From assembly GCF_000373265.1 (NCBI RefSeq), contig NZ_KB890766.1, positions 156,594-220,593 on the forward strand: a stretch of DNA of 64,000 nucleotides, written 5' to 3'. The translations under genes and the position numbers were made by a program. Positions 17,388 through 26,033 of the stretch are shown piece by piece. Each line of letters opens with the position of its first letter. Positions within the stretch are counted from its first letter, which is position 1. Below the pieces are notes generated by a model. The model saw only the letters and a program-made list of their open reading frames with translations. It was not told the origin of the DNA and made no database searches. Source of the DNA: Pontibacter roseus DSM 17521 (GTDB lineage Bacteria > Bacteroidota > Bacteroidia > Cytophagales > Hymenobacteraceae).

Positions 17388-18359
17388 CTATACCGACAGG
17401 ATATCCACCATCCGGGTGAAGTTCGGGTTAATGAGCTTCTGCTTTGTGATGGTCTCGATGAAAGGTGTGTATACAAGCTGGCTGTTGATAATGCCAGCCA
17501 TCTCATTCTTATGGCCAGCCATCAGTCCCTCCACGCAGGCGATGCCCAGTTGGCTGGCCAGCATGCGGTCGGCTGCCGTTGGGGCGCCCCCACGCTGCAC
17601 GTGCCCCAGTATGGTAACGCGGGCATCCATGTTGGGTATCAGGCTCGATACCTTAGCAGCTATATCGGTTGCGCTTCCTTCTTCGTCGCCTTCGGCCACA
17701 ATCACAATGAAAGAGGTCTTGGAGCGGTTCCAGCCAGCTTTCAGCGTATCTATCACATAGTCGATGGAAGTATCCGTCTCCGGAATCATCACGATTTCAG
17801 CGCCGCCGCCTATGGCGCAAGGTATGGCGATGTAACCGGAGTCGCGGCCCATCACCTCTACAAAGAACACCCGTTCGTGGCTGTCGGCCGTGTCCCGTAT
17901 CTTGTCAATGGCATCCAGCGCCGTGTTCACGGCCGTATCGTAGCCAATGGTATAGTCGGTGCCGTAGAGGTCGTTGTCGATGGTGCCCGGCGCACCAACG
18001 GTGGGTATGCCATACTCCTCGAAAAAGATGTTGGCGCCCGTGAAGGTGCCGTCGCCACCAATGGCCACCAATCCCTCGATGCCGTGCTGCTTCAACTGCT
18101 CATAGGCGGCCTGCCGCCCTTCCCTGGTCGTGAACTCCTTGCTTCTGGCCGATTTGAGGATGGTCCCGCCCTTCTGTATGATATTGCTCACCGTCTGCGA
18201 CTCCATTTTGAAGATGTCGCCTTTAATCATGCCGTTGTAGCCTCTTCTGATGCCGTATATCTCTATGCCATGGTAAACAGCCGTTCGCACGATGGCGCGT
18301 ATGCACGCATTCATTCCCGGAGAGTCGCCTCCTGATGTAAAAACACCGATTTTTTTCAT
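17388..18359 (-). CDS. pfkA: ATP-dependent 6-phosphofructokinase
   Basis: 323 residues, the normal length of a bacterial group-A enzyme. The ATP loop GGDSPGMN is at residues 10-17, GGDGT at 101-105 (Gly104 is the residue expected in ATP- rather than pyrophosphate-dependent enzymes), and the catalytic GTIDND is at 125-130 with proton acceptor D128. MGRDSGYIA and HVQRGG follow as substrate and effector segments. It phosphorylates fructose 6-phosphate in glycolysis. Monocistronic. Confidence 0.97.
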   Translation of the reverse strand: MKKIGVFTSGGDSPGMNACIRAIVRTAVYHGIEIYGIRRGYNGMIKGDIFKMESQTVSNIIQKGGTILKSARSKEFTTREGRQAAYEQLKQHGIEGLVAIGGDGTFTGANIFFEEYGIPTVGAPGTIDNDLYGTDYTIGYDTAVNTALDAIDKIRDTADSHERVFFVEVMGRDSGYIAIPCAIGGGAEIVMIPETDTSIDYVIDTLKAGWNRSKTSFIVIVAEGDEEGSATDIAAKVSSLIPNMDARVTILGHVQRGGAPTAADRMLASQLGIACVEGLMAGHKNEMAGIINSQLVYTPFIETITKQKLINPNFTRMVDILSV

Positions 18360-18680
18360 AGGTGTGAGTATTTTTTAATGTATCACTGGTTACGCACCAC
18401 GGGCTTCTGCGCATCTGACTTTCCTGTACACTTATATCAAACCGCCTGTGGGCGCGTAAATGCTAAAGTAAGCGGAAATAAAAAAAGAATACAAAACTAT
18501 AACTAACAAGATAGCAGAAACCGTATGTAGGAGCACTATCCTGTGCCATGCATACGGACAGGGGAACAAACGGATGTTCTGAAAAATCTTATGCAAAAAT
18601 AAGTGCATCAGACAAGGCTTTGGGCTGCTGTGTCGTTATGATACTGTTAAGATTTACCTACACCATTAAAAGGGAGTTGT
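18360..18680. other. Divergent intergenic region pfkA / TerB-like gene
   Basis: 321 bp, AT-rich near 18470-18500, carrying the promoter regions of both divergent genes. I see no exact TAnnTTTG box, riboswitch or RNA gene. GGGAG at 18670-18674 is the likely ribosome site for the downstream gene. Confidence 0.5.
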
Positions 18681-19109
18681 ATGTTTGGTTTTTTCGAAAG
18701 TGAAGAAGTAAAAAAGCTTAAGAGCCACATCACCAACCTCGGCGCCTTGGCCAAAATAGATGGGCACGTGGACCCTTCCGAAATGGATTTCATCATTGGC
18801 ATCGGAAAGAAGCATGGGATGAAGGCGAGCGAGGTACGCAACCTGCTCTCCCAGGTGAATGATGCCAAGCCCCAACTGCCCTCCAACGACTCAGAGCGCT
18901 TCGACCAGATATACGACCTGGTGGAGATGATGCTAGCCGACGGCATCGTGGATGAGAACGAGATGGAGTTCTGTATCCACATGGCCTCCAAGCTCGGTTT
19001 CAAGAAAGCCATTGTGGGGGTACTGGTCCGTAAAATCTCCATGGGCGTGAAGGACGGCTTGCCAAGGGAGGCCATCAAGCAGGATGCACAGGATTATCTC
19101 AATTATTGA
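18681..19109 (+). CDS. TerB-like tellurite-resistance domain protein
   Basis: 142 residues, all-helical. It has the two internally similar acidic loops typical of TerB-like domains (AKIDGHVDPSEMDFI near 26-40 and ADGIVDENEMEFC near 85-98), each with several Asp/Glu that resemble a metal-binding site. Family members are linked to tellurite resistance, membrane stress and metal sensing, but the role here is unproven. A GGGAG ribosome site lies 7 bp before the ATG. A small membrane protein gene follows 24 bp downstream and is likely co-transcribed. Confidence 0.85.
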   Translation: MFGFFESEEVKKLKSHITNLGALAKIDGHVDPSEMDFIIGIGKKHGMKASEVRNLLSQVNDAKPQLPSNDSERFDQIYDLVEMMLADGIVDENEMEFCIHMASKLGFKKAIVGVLVRKISMGVKDGLPREAIKQDAQDYLNY

Positions 19110-19133
19110 TTCAAGGAAGGGGCAGCGTATACG

Positions 19134-19463
19134 ATGAGAAACCTGCGTGTGTTGAATAGTGTGGTGTTGGGTGCTTTCGGATTTTCGCTGGTTCTGCTCG
19201 CGTACCTTTTCTTTGCGCACGAGTTGCGCTACAGCCCCTACCAGCAGGGCTACCTTTCCAACGACTTCATCTTTCGCTTTTCAGCCTTCTGGTTCATCAG
19301 CTTTCTGCTCACCATACTGGTGTACCTGCTCAACCTGAGCCTGAACTACCTGCGGCTCCCCCGCGCCGAAAAAGATGTCGCCATGTTGGCCGGAAAGCTG
19401 ATTTTCGGTGCTGGCCTGTTCGGAGCCGTAGTGGTGATGGTCCTGTTTTCCTTTCTTTCCTGA
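19134..19463 (+). CDS. Small membrane protein, three predicted helices
   Basis: 109 residues with three clear hydrophobic helices (about 8-28, 47-70 and 86-108), a loop rich in Tyr/Gln/Ser after the first, and a short charged segment (RLPRAEKD) before the last. No known family recognised. It is 24 bp downstream of the TerB-like gene on the same strand, suggesting a two-gene unit in which this protein could anchor or partner the TerB-like protein at the membrane. That link is inference from position only. Confidence 0.7.
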   Translation: MRNLRVLNSVVLGAFGFSLVLLAYLFFAHELRYSPYQQGYLSNDFIFRFSAFWFISFLLTILVYLLNLSLNYLRLPRAEKDVAMLAGKLIFGAGLFGAVVVMVLFSFLS

Positions 19464-19486
19464 CAATCCACCTATACGGGTTAACT

Positions 19487-21247
19487 CTACATGGGCCAGA
19501 ACACTGGCACCAAAAGTAAAATAACCGTGATGAGCAGCAAGGTGAGGGGAGAACCTATCTTGATGAAATCCCAAAAGCGGTACTTGCCCGGGCTGTAGAC
19601 CAGAATACAGGAGGGTTCAAAAGGCGTCACCAGAGACACCGAGGCAGACAGCATGATAGCTATGGCGAAGGCCCGCGGGTCGGCGCCTACCTCTATGGCC
19701 GCCCGCAAGGCCACTGGTATGATAACAAGGGCTGCAGCCGCATTGGACATGGGTTGCGTGAGGATAACAGTAAGCAACACGAAACCGGCCAGTATCCCCA
19801 TCTTGCCGCCAACAGGTCCCATCAGGTCCACGATGCCGTGTGCCAGGAAATCAGCCGCCCCCGAGTTTTCCATGGCCGTGCCAAAGGCCGTCATACCTCC
19901 AATCAAAATGAGCAGGCGCCAGTCGATGGCGCTGTAGGCCTTTTCGCTGCTGATGCAACGCAATAGGATGCTGATGACGGCCGCCATGAGAAAGGCGATG
20001 GAAAGCGGGAGCAGGTCCATGGTGCCGGCCACAATGGCGAGCAGGAAACAGCTGATGGCGATGATGCCTTTCCGCTTCTTGAAGAGCAGTGGCTCAAACT
20101 CGTCCAGCACGGCCAGGTGGTTGGAGCTGCGCAGTTGGTCAAAGCGCTGCGGCGCGCCCTGCACCAGCAGCACGTCCCCCATCCGAAGCTCCATACTCCC
20201 GATTTTGCTGCGGAGCGTCTCCCCGTGGCGTGACACGGCCAGTACCACCAGCCCGAAGCGCCTGAGAAACTCCGATTCCTTCACCGTGCGGTTTATCAGG
20301 TTCGACTGCCGGGTTATCATCACCTCCGCCAGCCGGATGTTCTCGGTCTCCAGGTCCTGAGCCGCCAGCACATCGGCCATAATCTGTATTCCCTTAGTCT
20401 CCTTCACCTTCATCAGGTTGTCCAAGTCCCCTTCCACCAGCAGCACGTCACCTTCCCGTATGCGTGTCCGAAAGTCGGGTAGGAAGTTCTCTTTGCCCCG
20501 TATGATGTTGAGCATACGCAGGTTGAGCGAGGTCAGATCAGAGGCGAACACCAATTGCCCGATGAGCATGGAATCCGGCATGACAACGACCTCCGTCACA
20601 TACTTCTGCAGCTTGTACTCCTCGGCTAGTTGCTGGTCGGTGTGGTCGGGGAGCATGCGCTGTCCGATAGTCATCATGTAGGCCACACCCACCAGGAAGA
20701 TAATCAGCCCAATGCCTGATATTTCGAAAAGCCCAATGGGCTCCAGGCCCACCTTGGCGATGTAGCCGCTCACAGCCACGTTGGTGGAAGTGCCAATCAG
20801 GGTGCAGGTTCCTCCCAGGATGGCGGCATAGGCCAGTGGCATGAGTATTTTGGAGGCACTCTTGTTGATGCGCTTGGACAAACCCACGAGCGGTGTTACA
20901 AACATGGCCGTCACGGTGGTGTTGTTCATGAAGGCTGACACGATGCCTGTCACAAGCATAACCATCAGCAGCATCAGATTGGTGCTCCGTTTGGCCAGGC
21001 GCACCAGGCGAACTACGGCAAAGTCTAGAATACCCGTCTCCTCGAGCGCGGCGCTGAGGATGAAGATGGAAGCGATGATGATGATGAAGTCGCTGCTGAA
21101 GCCGGCGAAGGCCTCTTCCGGCGTGATAATGCGCAAACTAGCTAGGATGATGAGCATGAGCAGCGTCACAATCTCGATAGAGACTTTCTCAGTAGCGAAA
21201 AGTATCACCGCTATCAACAGCAACGTCAGCACGATGGCTATTTCCAT
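19487..21247 (-). CDS. SLC13-family permease with central RCK_C domains
   Basis: 586 residues. It has N-terminal membrane helices (1-185), a soluble central part (about 200-385) with two TrkA-C/RCK_C-like repeats (each with an EGDVLLVEG- or MGDVLLVQG-type strand), then a second membrane half (about 395-585). Conserved segments NNTTV and GTSTNV in the first half and SNAAAALV in the second match the divalent-anion:sodium symporter superfamily. Substrates in the family include dicarboxylates, sulfate and phosphate. The RCK_C pair implies ligand gating. Substrate unknown. Monocistronic and convergent to the small membrane protein gene. Confidence 0.9.
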   Translation of the reverse strand: MEIAIVLTLLLIAVILFATEKVSIEIVTLLMLIILASLRIITPEEAFAGFSSDFIIIIASIFILSAALEETGILDFAVVRLVRLAKRSTNLMLLMVMLVTGIVSAFMNNTTVTAMFVTPLVGLSKRINKSASKILMPLAYAAILGGTCTLIGTSTNVAVSGYIAKVGLEPIGLFEISGIGLIIFLVGVAYMMTIGQRMLPDHTDQQLAEEYKLQKYVTEVVVMPDSMLIGQLVFASDLTSLNLRMLNIIRGKENFLPDFRTRIREGDVLLVEGDLDNLMKVKETKGIQIMADVLAAQDLETENIRLAEVMITRQSNLINRTVKESEFLRRFGLVVLAVSRHGETLRSKIGSMELRMGDVLLVQGAPQRFDQLRSSNHLAVLDEFEPLLFKKRKGIIAISCFLLAIVAGTMDLLPLSIAFLMAAVISILLRCISSEKAYSAIDWRLLILIGGMTAFGTAMENSGAADFLAHGIVDLMGPVGGKMGILAGFVLLTVILTQPMSNAAAALVIIPVALRAAIEVGADPRAFAIAIMLSASVSLVTPFEPSCILVYSPGKYRFWDFIKIGSPLTLLLITVILLLVPVFWPM

Positions 21248-21486
21248 AAAAGCAAAGCAGGTTCGAAAGTTCGCACTACCAATACAGTAGTGGCTTCGGC
21301 TTGTACGTGCTGAAGCTGCCGTGGATATCGCTTTTCAGGGATTATTTGTGCGAAAGGATAAAATAAGCGCCGATTGTCCCACTTCATTCAGGCCATCAGG
21401 CAACCGGTCAAGGTATTGTCTCTGGCTCCAGAACCGACATTATGACTGGCAATATTGGTACAGAAGTTTCTGTACTGACCTGTAGC

Positions 21487-21505
21487 TATACCTATACCTA
21501 TACCT
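21487..21505. repeat. Three tandem TATACC hexamers
   Basis: TATACC x3 followed by T (21487-21505), a tandem form of the dispersed TATACCT motif. The repeat includes the stop codon (21498-21500) of the minus-strand aminotransferase gene. Confidence 0.85.
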
Positions 21506-22694
21506 GGCCTACCACTTCCTCAATCGAGGTGAGGATGATGTCGCAAGCTTCACGAATCTGCTCCTCAGTAATGATGAGGGGAGGGGCGATGCGCATGGAG
21601 TTGTCGCAGAACAGGAACCAGTCGGTGAGAACCCCGTTGAGGATGGCGCGGTCTATCACGGCTTTCAGCACCTCAAACGATTCGAACTCGGCGGCCATCA
21701 TGAGGCCCTGGTTGCGGATACCCTTGATGGCAGGGTGCACGAGCAGCTCTTTGAACAGGCTGGCCTTTCGCTCCACCTCCTGCAGCAGGTTTTCCTCCAA
21801 TATGGTCTGTAGGGTGGCCAGCGATGCCGCACAACTCACAGGGTGTCCCCCAAAGGTGGTGCAGTGGCCCAGAATCGGGTCGGTTTTGAAGGCAGCCATG
21901 ATTTCCTGCGGTGCGATGAAGGCCCCGATGGGCATGCCGCCACCCATACCTTTAGCACAGAGCAGAATATCCGGCTCAATACCGAATTGCTCGAATGCCC
22001 AGAAAGTACCGGTGCGCCCAAAACCCGTCTGTATCTCGTCCAGGATAAGTAGCGCGCCCACCTCGGTGCAGCGCTGCCGCAGCAGTTGCAGGTAGGTTTT
22101 CTCCGGCACGCGTACACCCGCCTCGCCCTGCACCGTTTCGATGATGATGGCGGCCGTGCGTGTGGTGATTTGCTCCAGGTCGGGCACGGAGCCATGGGTG
22201 ATGATGCGCACATCGGGCAGCAATGGCCGGAACGCGTTTTTGAAGCTTTCGCTGCCGTTCACGGAAAGCGCGCCTTGGGTGGAGCCATGGTAGGCGTTTC
22301 GGCAGGAGACAAGTTCGGTGCGGCCGGTATAGCGCTTGGCCAGTTTCAAGGCTCCTTCAACAGCCTCCGTGCCAGAATTCAGGAAATACACGTTGTTCAG
22401 GCGCTTGGGCAGCGTGCTGGTCAGCGCCTGTGCCAACAGCGCCTGAGGGCCCTGCACAAACTCGCCGTACACCATCAGGTGCAGGTACTTATCCAACTGG
22501 TCGTGAATGGCGCGCAGCACCCGGGGGTGCCGGTGACCGACATTGCTCACGCCTATACCTGAAATCAGGTCCAAGTAGCGCTGCCCGCCACTGCCATACA
22601 TGTATATCCCTTCTGCCTTCTCCACCTCAATCATAAGTGGGAAATCCGATGTCTGCGCCTGGTGCTGTAAGAAAAGTTGCCTCAATGATACCAT
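21498..22694 (-). CDS. Class-III PLP-dependent aminotransferase
   Basis: 398 residues with the fold-type I class-III signature. SGTEA (107-111) binds cofactor phosphate, D219 (LILDEIQTGFGRTG) contacts the pyridine nitrogen and K248 (CAKGMGGGMP) forms the Schiff base. It resembles ArgD/ornithine and 4-aminobutyrate aminotransferases, but no arginine-pathway genes lie nearby, so the substrate is not assigned. The first residues precede the conserved Tyr-Met-Tyr-Gly strand directly, supporting the ATG. The stop codon is within a tandem TATACC repeat, so the last residues (GQV) may vary between strains. Confidence 0.92.
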   Translation of the reverse strand: MVSLRQLFLQHQAQTSDFPLMIEVEKAEGIYMYGSGGQRYLDLISGIGVSNVGHRHPRVLRAIHDQLDKYLHLMVYGEFVQGPQALLAQALTSTLPKRLNNVYFLNSGTEAVEGALKLAKRYTGRTELVSCRNAYHGSTQGALSVNGSESFKNAFRPLLPDVRIITHGSVPDLEQITTRTAAIIIETVQGEAGVRVPEKTYLQLLRQRCTEVGALLILDEIQTGFGRTGTFWAFEQFGIEPDILLCAKGMGGGMPIGAFIAPQEIMAAFKTDPILGHCTTFGGHPVSCAASLATLQTILEENLLQEVERKASLFKELLVHPAIKGIRNQGLMMAAEFESFEVLKAVIDRAILNGVLTDWFLFCDNSMRIAPPLIITEEQIREACDIILTSIEEVVGQV

Positions 22695-22785
22695 GTTGCA
22701 AAGGTAGGCAATTGCGCAAACATGTGGCGGGAATTACCTAAAGAAGCCTTTTCTATACCTTGTCATCTGCATGATGTCCTATGCC

Positions 22786-23514
22786 TTAAGTAGGCAAAAG
22801 GTCACAGAACCAGAAGCCCGTGTCGTAAGCCGGTTTATCGTATTGGGTTAATCCATTACTGTCCGGTTCGGTGGTGGTGCCATAGGTTCTGAGCACTTTA
22901 CCGACCAGGCTATACCTGACCGGCTCCCGGAAGATGGGGCCATCAAAGGCGAAGGTATGGAACTCGCCGTTCTCTCCGGCTGGGTCTACTCCGGCGGGCA
23001 ATTCTTTCAAAAAGCTTTCGTCCAACAGCCTGCCTGCAAAGGAACTGTCCAGGAGGCGGGCGTTCACGCACACCACCACCGCCTTGAAACCCAGTGACAG
23101 GAACTCCCGCACCAACTCAGTCGTAGGCTGGCCCCACAGCGGGAACACGGCAGCTATATCTGCCTGCGCCAGTTGCTGTTCCCGATACTGTCGCAGGTCT
23201 TCCAGGTTGATGTCTCCGTATATGGCGTGGGTTATACCTTGTGCTTTCAGGCCGAGCAACGTTTCCTGCATGCGTTCATTATAAGCCTCCATGCCGGTCT
23301 CCTCAGGCAGCAGGACCTGTTGCAGGGGCAGACCAAGACTCAGCGCCTGTCGCTCCAGGAGTTCCTGCCGCACTCCATGCATGGTGACACGCCGGGTGTT
23401 ACTTGAAAGCGTTGTCAGCAGTGCCTCCACGCTATACCTGCCTTCCTGAAGCACCTGGTATAGGCAGAGCGCGGAATCCTTGCCGCCGCTCCAGTTGAAA
23501 ACGCTAGGTATCAT
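22786..23514 (-). CDS. Dph6-related ATP pyrophosphatase
   Basis: 242 residues of the ATP-PPase fold. The PP-loop SGGKDSA is at 9-15, an internal GDINLEDLR segment follows, and the C-terminal hallmark GENGEFHTF lies near 190-198. These are the features of the diphthine-ammonia ligase (Dph6/MJ0570) family. Bacteria lack diphthamide, so the bacterial members adenylate some other carboxylate or amide substrate, which is unknown. Single gene, 91 bp upstream of the aminotransferase on the same strand; co-transcription is possible. Confidence 0.9.
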   Translation of the reverse strand: MIPSVFNWSGGKDSALCLYQVLQEGRYSVEALLTTLSSNTRRVTMHGVRQELLERQALSLGLPLQQVLLPEETGMEAYNERMQETLLGLKAQGITHAIYGDINLEDLRQYREQQLAQADIAAVFPLWGQPTTELVREFLSLGFKAVVVCVNARLLDSSFAGRLLDESFLKELPAGVDPAGENGEFHTFAFDGPIFREPVRYSLVGKVLRTYGTTTEPDSNGLTQYDKPAYDTGFWFCDLLPT

Positions 23515-23681
23515 GCTGCTTAACTTTAGTAAAGGGGAACACAGAACTTAAGCTGTTGACCGGCAAAGATAGAAAATCCGTGAAGGACCACCTTTGAGCC
23601 ATTCCTTGCCAGGGAGCGTAAAAGGAGGAGGGGCCAATGCAATGGTCCTGTGAATGATGTTGAACTATAACTTTACTGATT

Positions 23682-23864
23682 ATGCCACAAGGAGATAAAT
23701 CAGCCTATACGGACAAGCAGAAGCGCAAGGCGCAGCACATTGAAGAAGGCTATGAGAAAAAAGGCGTGAGCCAAGAAGAGGCGGAAAAGCGCGCCTGGGC
23801 TACCGTGAACAAACAGGATGGGGGCGGCAAGAAGAGCGGCTCCGGCAGGGCCGGCAGCAAGTAG
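23682..23864 (+). CDS. Small hydrophilic stress-type protein, 60 residues
   Basis: 60 residues, highly charged, with no hydrophobic core. The pattern MPQGDKSAYTDKQKRKAQH...AWATVN followed by a Gly/Lys/Ser-rich tail is widespread in bacteria. Database members are often called plasmid stabilisation protein without functional proof. The low complexity of the tail and the lack of a fold suggest an intrinsically disordered, possibly nucleic-acid-binding stress protein. ATG preceded by an AT-rich leader, terminator immediately downstream. Confidence 0.8.
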   Translation: MPQGDKSAYTDKQKRKAQHIEEGYEKKGVSQEEAEKRAWATVNKQDGGGKKSGSGRAGSK

Positions 23865-23884
23865 CCATCACCAGTCAGAAAAGA

Positions 23885-23920
23885 CAAAGCCGGGAGTTAG
23901 CGCTCCCGGCTTTGCTGTTT
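23885..23920. terminator. Bidirectional terminator
   Basis: CAAAGCCGGGAG and its complement around TTAGCG, then TGCTGTTTT. It lies between the 60-residue gene and the convergent MBL gene stop at 23920. Confidence 0.85.
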
Positions 23921-25014
23921 TACGGATAGTTGTTGGTATGCGCATAGGGGTCGTCTTCATCCAGGGTAGATGACACGGTAGGAGGCATGCCCTGCGCCGG
24001 ACGGTTATGGGAGAATGGGCGGTTGCGCATCTCACGTTGATGCTTCCGTTGGTTACTACCTCGTTTGGAGTAGGCAACCAGCGCCACTCCAGCCAAAGCC
24101 ACCAAGCCAGCAGCTGCCAGCACTTTGGGTACGGTATTGTCAGTGGCAGGAGGCACCGAGATGACGCCTTGCTCATCTGTAAGGGCTGGCTCATGCACAT
24201 AACGGCCATGCGAGGGGACAGCCTTTGTCCAGAAATCCTTTACCAGGTTGTCGAGTTGCCAGAGCAGCTCATCGCCTTGCATCGGCATGCCGTGTCCGGT
24301 GGCAGCCACGCGCGGGTTCAGCTCCAGCAGTTTCTCTACGGAGTGGTGAGCGGACCCCCAGTCAGAGGTATAGTAGGCAGGCGGCCCATGTACTTCGCGT
24401 TTCTGTGTGATTACGGCCATCACCGATTCCCCATGCCGTGTCACGAAGGCGTCGCCGGCCAGCAGCACGCGGTCATGCTCCCGGAAAAACGATACGTGCC
24501 CTGCCGTATGGCCTGGTGTGTGCAGCCAGCGCCAGCTCGGAAGACCAGGCACAGAGCCATCGGGGGGCAGCAGCTCCACCGAGTTGGTGATGTCAATCGG
24601 CTTTTTGGGGTACAGGAAAGACATATAGGCCATGCCGCCGCCTCCTACGCTAGGGTCTGGTGGCGGGTAGCTTGACTTCCCGGTCAGGTAGGGCAGCTCG
24701 AGCGGGTGGGCGTATACCGGCACGCTCCATTCCTGTGCCAGCTCTTTCACGGCACCCACATGGTCAAAGTGGCCGTGGGTGAGCAGGATGGCCCGCGGCC
24801 GTATGTTGCCGAATAGCTCCTCAGCGGCGCCCCTGATTTTTTCGGCTGAGCCATACACACCCGTGTCCAGCAGCGCCCACGACCCATCGGGTTCGCTGAT
24901 GAAGAAAAGGTTGACAAAAATCGTTTTCATCCCCCATACCCCCGGTGCCACCGGGAAAGTATGTTTGCTCTTTTGTTGTGCTCTTGCGTTTGATGGCTCC
25001 ATAGGCGTATGCAT
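23920..25014 (-). CDS. MBL-fold hydrolase with C-terminal membrane helix
   Basis: 364 residues from ATG 25014. The frame is open to 25077, but the first 21 residues are basic and not family-like, so I prefer the internal start (MHTPMEPS); this is uncertain. The metal motif is THGHFDHVGA, further ligands are HTPGHTAGHVSF and AGDAF, and a late GHG supplies the last His. The enzyme part resembles glyoxalase II-like hydrolases. A hydrophobic helix (about VLAAAGLVALAGVALVAY) then a basic, disordered tail lie at the C-terminus. No signal peptide is seen, so it probably faces the cytoplasm, tail-anchored. Substrate unknown. Confidence 0.85.
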   Translation of the reverse strand: MHTPMEPSNARAQQKSKHTFPVAPGVWGMKTIFVNLFFISEPDGSWALLDTGVYGSAEKIRGAAEELFGNIRPRAILLTHGHFDHVGAVKELAQEWSVPVYAHPLELPYLTGKSSYPPPDPSVGGGGMAYMSFLYPKKPIDITNSVELLPPDGSVPGLPSWRWLHTPGHTAGHVSFFREHDRVLLAGDAFVTRHGESVMAVITQKREVHGPPAYYTSDWGSAHHSVEKLLELNPRVAATGHGMPMQGDELLWQLDNLVKDFWTKAVPSHGRYVHEPALTDEQGVISVPPATDNTVPKVLAAAGLVALAGVALVAYSKRGSNQRKHQREMRNRPFSHNRPAQGMPPTVSSTLDEDDPYAHTNNYP

Positions 25015-25310
25015 TAGGTTTTTGAAATGTGACAGACCGGATACTATACTACGTCTGATGCCCAAATGTGGCTGCAACTGCAGGCCATCTTCGCGGGCTA
25101 GCCCCGCTCTGGACCGCTATACCTGAATAAAAAAGAGAAGAGGGCGCAGATTGTAACAGTACGCCAAGCAGACGAAACGGCAGGTATGGCTAGGCCGCGA
25201 ACAAAGGCATACTTTTTGTGTTTGACTCATAGAGCCACTCCATAAATTTATTAAAGCGGTGTTTCCTGGTTAGCAGGAATTTTTTATCTTTCAGAAAATG
25301 TTACGTACAC

Positions 25311-25571
25311 ATGGTAAACTTATTTGTTCCCCCAAGCTATATGACGGTCTACGCGAAGTGCGTGGATGCGTCCATGCCAGCTTTCGAACCGGAAGAGTGG
25401 ATAGAGGAAGGCAAGGTATACCCCGTGAAGCACTTCACGGAGCCCCTCAACCAGGGTGATGGCTTTGCTGTGACCATCATGGATGAAGACGGTGTGGAGA
25501 TTCATCCTTCTTCCTCACACTGGAGCTTCGCCTCCAACCGATTTGAGCTGTACACCCTGCACCTGAATTGA
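25311..25571 (+). CDS. Hypothetical protein, 86 residues
   Basis: A soluble protein of 86 residues with several beta-prone segments (KVYPVKHFTEP, GFAVTIMDEDG) and an aromatic C-terminus (WSFASNRFELY). An internal ATG at residue 11 is an alternative start. No known family recognised. It is followed by a clear terminator at 25602-25625, supporting a real monocistronic gene. Confidence 0.7.
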   Translation: MVNLFVPPSYMTVYAKCVDASMPAFEPEEWIEEGKVYPVKHFTEPLNQGDGFAVTIMDEDGVEIHPSSSHWSFASNRFELYTLHLN

Positions 25572-25601
25572 TATCAATTTGACTGATATTTGCGTTTAAC
25601 C

Positions 25602-25625
25602 AAAGGCTGCCCCGGCAGCCTTTTT
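25602..25625 (+). terminator. Rho-independent terminator
   Basis: AAAGGCTGCC-CCG-GCAGCCTTTTT, 31 bp after the 86-residue gene. A compact GC-rich stem with a T-run. Confidence 0.9.
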
Positions 25626-25654
25626 CATTGCCAAAGGTTTTTAGCTTGTTCATT

Positions 25655-25903
25655 ATGTTAACTGCAGCCGATTTCAACAACCTGCCGCCACGCCACCAGG
25701 CTAGGCTGGTACTGGAGCAGGGGCGCTACCTGCACCACATCATCAGGGGCTGGTGCAAAATCGACCTCTACTGGTTCCACGATTTCTACGTGGAGCTCTG
25801 GTTCCTCTACGACCTCAAAACGATAGGCCTGGTGCGTGCGCTCACCAACAAGGCCTCGCTGGAGCCTTATCTTGAGACAATCAAGCTCAAAGTGAACGTA
25901 TGA
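25655..25903 (+). CDS. Hypothetical protein, 82 residues
   Basis: 82 residues from ATG 25655. An upstream TTG at 25628 in frame lies at the foot of the preceding terminator and is unlikely. The protein has alternating aromatic and hydrophobic residues (WCKIDLYWFHDFYVELWFLYDL) suggesting amphipathic helices, and no signal peptide. Similar short, aromatic-rich proteins are common among Bacteroidota hypothetical families, but I cannot name one. Confidence 0.65.
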   Translation: MLTAADFNNLPPRHQARLVLEQGRYLHHIIRGWCKIDLYWFHDFYVELWFLYDLKTIGLVRALTNKASLEPYLETIKLKVNV

Positions 25904-25980
25904 TTGCAGGCGCTCTGCCGGCTGGGGCTGTGAATTGTAACTAAACAGCCGCCGATTAGGCGTAATTGGATGATTGTTCC

Positions 25981-25988
25981 TACTTTTG
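25981..25988 (+). promoter_or_regulatory. Candidate -7 box upstream of pepE
   Basis: TACTTTTG, an exact TAnnTTTG match, 45 bp before the pepE ATG. No good -33 element is found at normal spacing, so this is a half-site call. Confidence 0.5.
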
Positions 25989-26033
25989 TGCGCCTACAAG
26001 AGCAGGTAGTATACAAGAAAACAATAGACAGGA

